Assembly (NCBI GenBank): GCA_017515945.1 | Contig: JAFWDX010000326.1 | Location: 1-5,489, forward strand | Length of the DNA: 5,489 bases | Reading direction: 5' to 3' | Source: Blautia sp. | Lineage (GTDB): Bacteria; Bacillota; Clostridia; Lachnospirales; Lachnospiraceae | Shown: in pieces, positions 5,414 through 5,489 of the stretch | Position numbering within the stretch: the first letter of the stretch is position 1 | How the letters are laid out: each line of letters opens with the position of its first letter | Notes under the pieces: generated by a model | What the model saw: only the letters and a program-made list of their open reading frames with translations | What the model was told of the DNA's origin: nothing | The model's database searches: none | Position numbers and translations under genes: made by a program

Positions 5414-5489
5414 TTAAAGTGCCAGATTGGCTTCATAGGCAAGGCGGGTGAAGGCGCCATAGCGGGCTACGGCAACTGAGCCCAACGCA
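5414..5489 (-). CDS. 3' end of an unidentified open frame, cut by the window edge
   Basis: An open minus-strand frame enters from the window edge and ends at TAA 5414-5416, giving only 24 residues, ALGSVAVARYGAFTRLAYEA then NLAL. I do not recognise the family. The stretch is about 60% G+C, clearly richer than the AT-rich spacer before mazG. This, with its position next to a hairpin element and a broken gene, makes the tail of a transposase one possibility, but no transposase motif is visible. It may also be a chance open frame. Confidence 0.3.
   Translation of the reverse strand, partial: ALGSVAVARYGAFTRLAYEANLAL

Overview
The window looks like chromosomal DNA of a Clostridia-type Firmicute, most likely a gut Lachnospiraceae member. 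This is inferred from the gene types, the strong AGGA/GGAGG ribosome binding sites, the mid-range base composition and the small intergenic dyad repeats. No ribosomal RNA or other decisive taxonomic marker is present. All recognisable genes lie on the minus strand, so transcription runs from position 5489 towards 1.

Layout in the direction of transcription. (a) 5489-5333: the 3' end of an unidentified open frame, cut by the window edge, then a hairpin element with a GGGGACAGGTTCC loop. (b) 5332-5171: a remnant of a LysR-type regulator that keeps only its last ~51 codons and stops where the hairpin element begins. (c) 5170-4948: an AT-rich stretch with a 30-bp dyad repeat and several overlapping inverted repeats ahead of mazG. 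(d) 4947-3836: mazG (house-cleaning NTP pyrophosphohydrolase) and, 20 nt downstream, a GNAT acetyltransferase with an extra N-terminal domain; these two probably form an operon. (e) 3835-3721: a short gap with a second dyad repeat. (f) 3720-2902: a membrane protein with six predicted helices and two C-terminal 4Fe-4S ferredoxin motifs, of the NapH/CcoG-like type. Its real start is ATG 3720, chosen by a GGAGG site. (g) 2901-2577: a gene-free stretch holding two copies of a CCACGCGCGTGG palindrome repeat, the second running into a third dyad repeat. (h) 2576-45: a complete cytoplasmic GH2 beta-mannosidase. (i) 44-1: a second hairpin element with the same loop core as the one at 5333-5363 but a different stem.

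The genes do not form one pathway. They are a hydrolase for beta-mannosides, a redox membrane protein, and a small nucleotide-hygiene/acetyltransferase pair. I see no defence system, CRISPR array or complete mobile element. The most interesting content is between the genes: three small repeat families placed at gene 3' ends, one of which has a conserved loop on different but perfectly paired stems and sits at the breakpoint of the LysR remnant.
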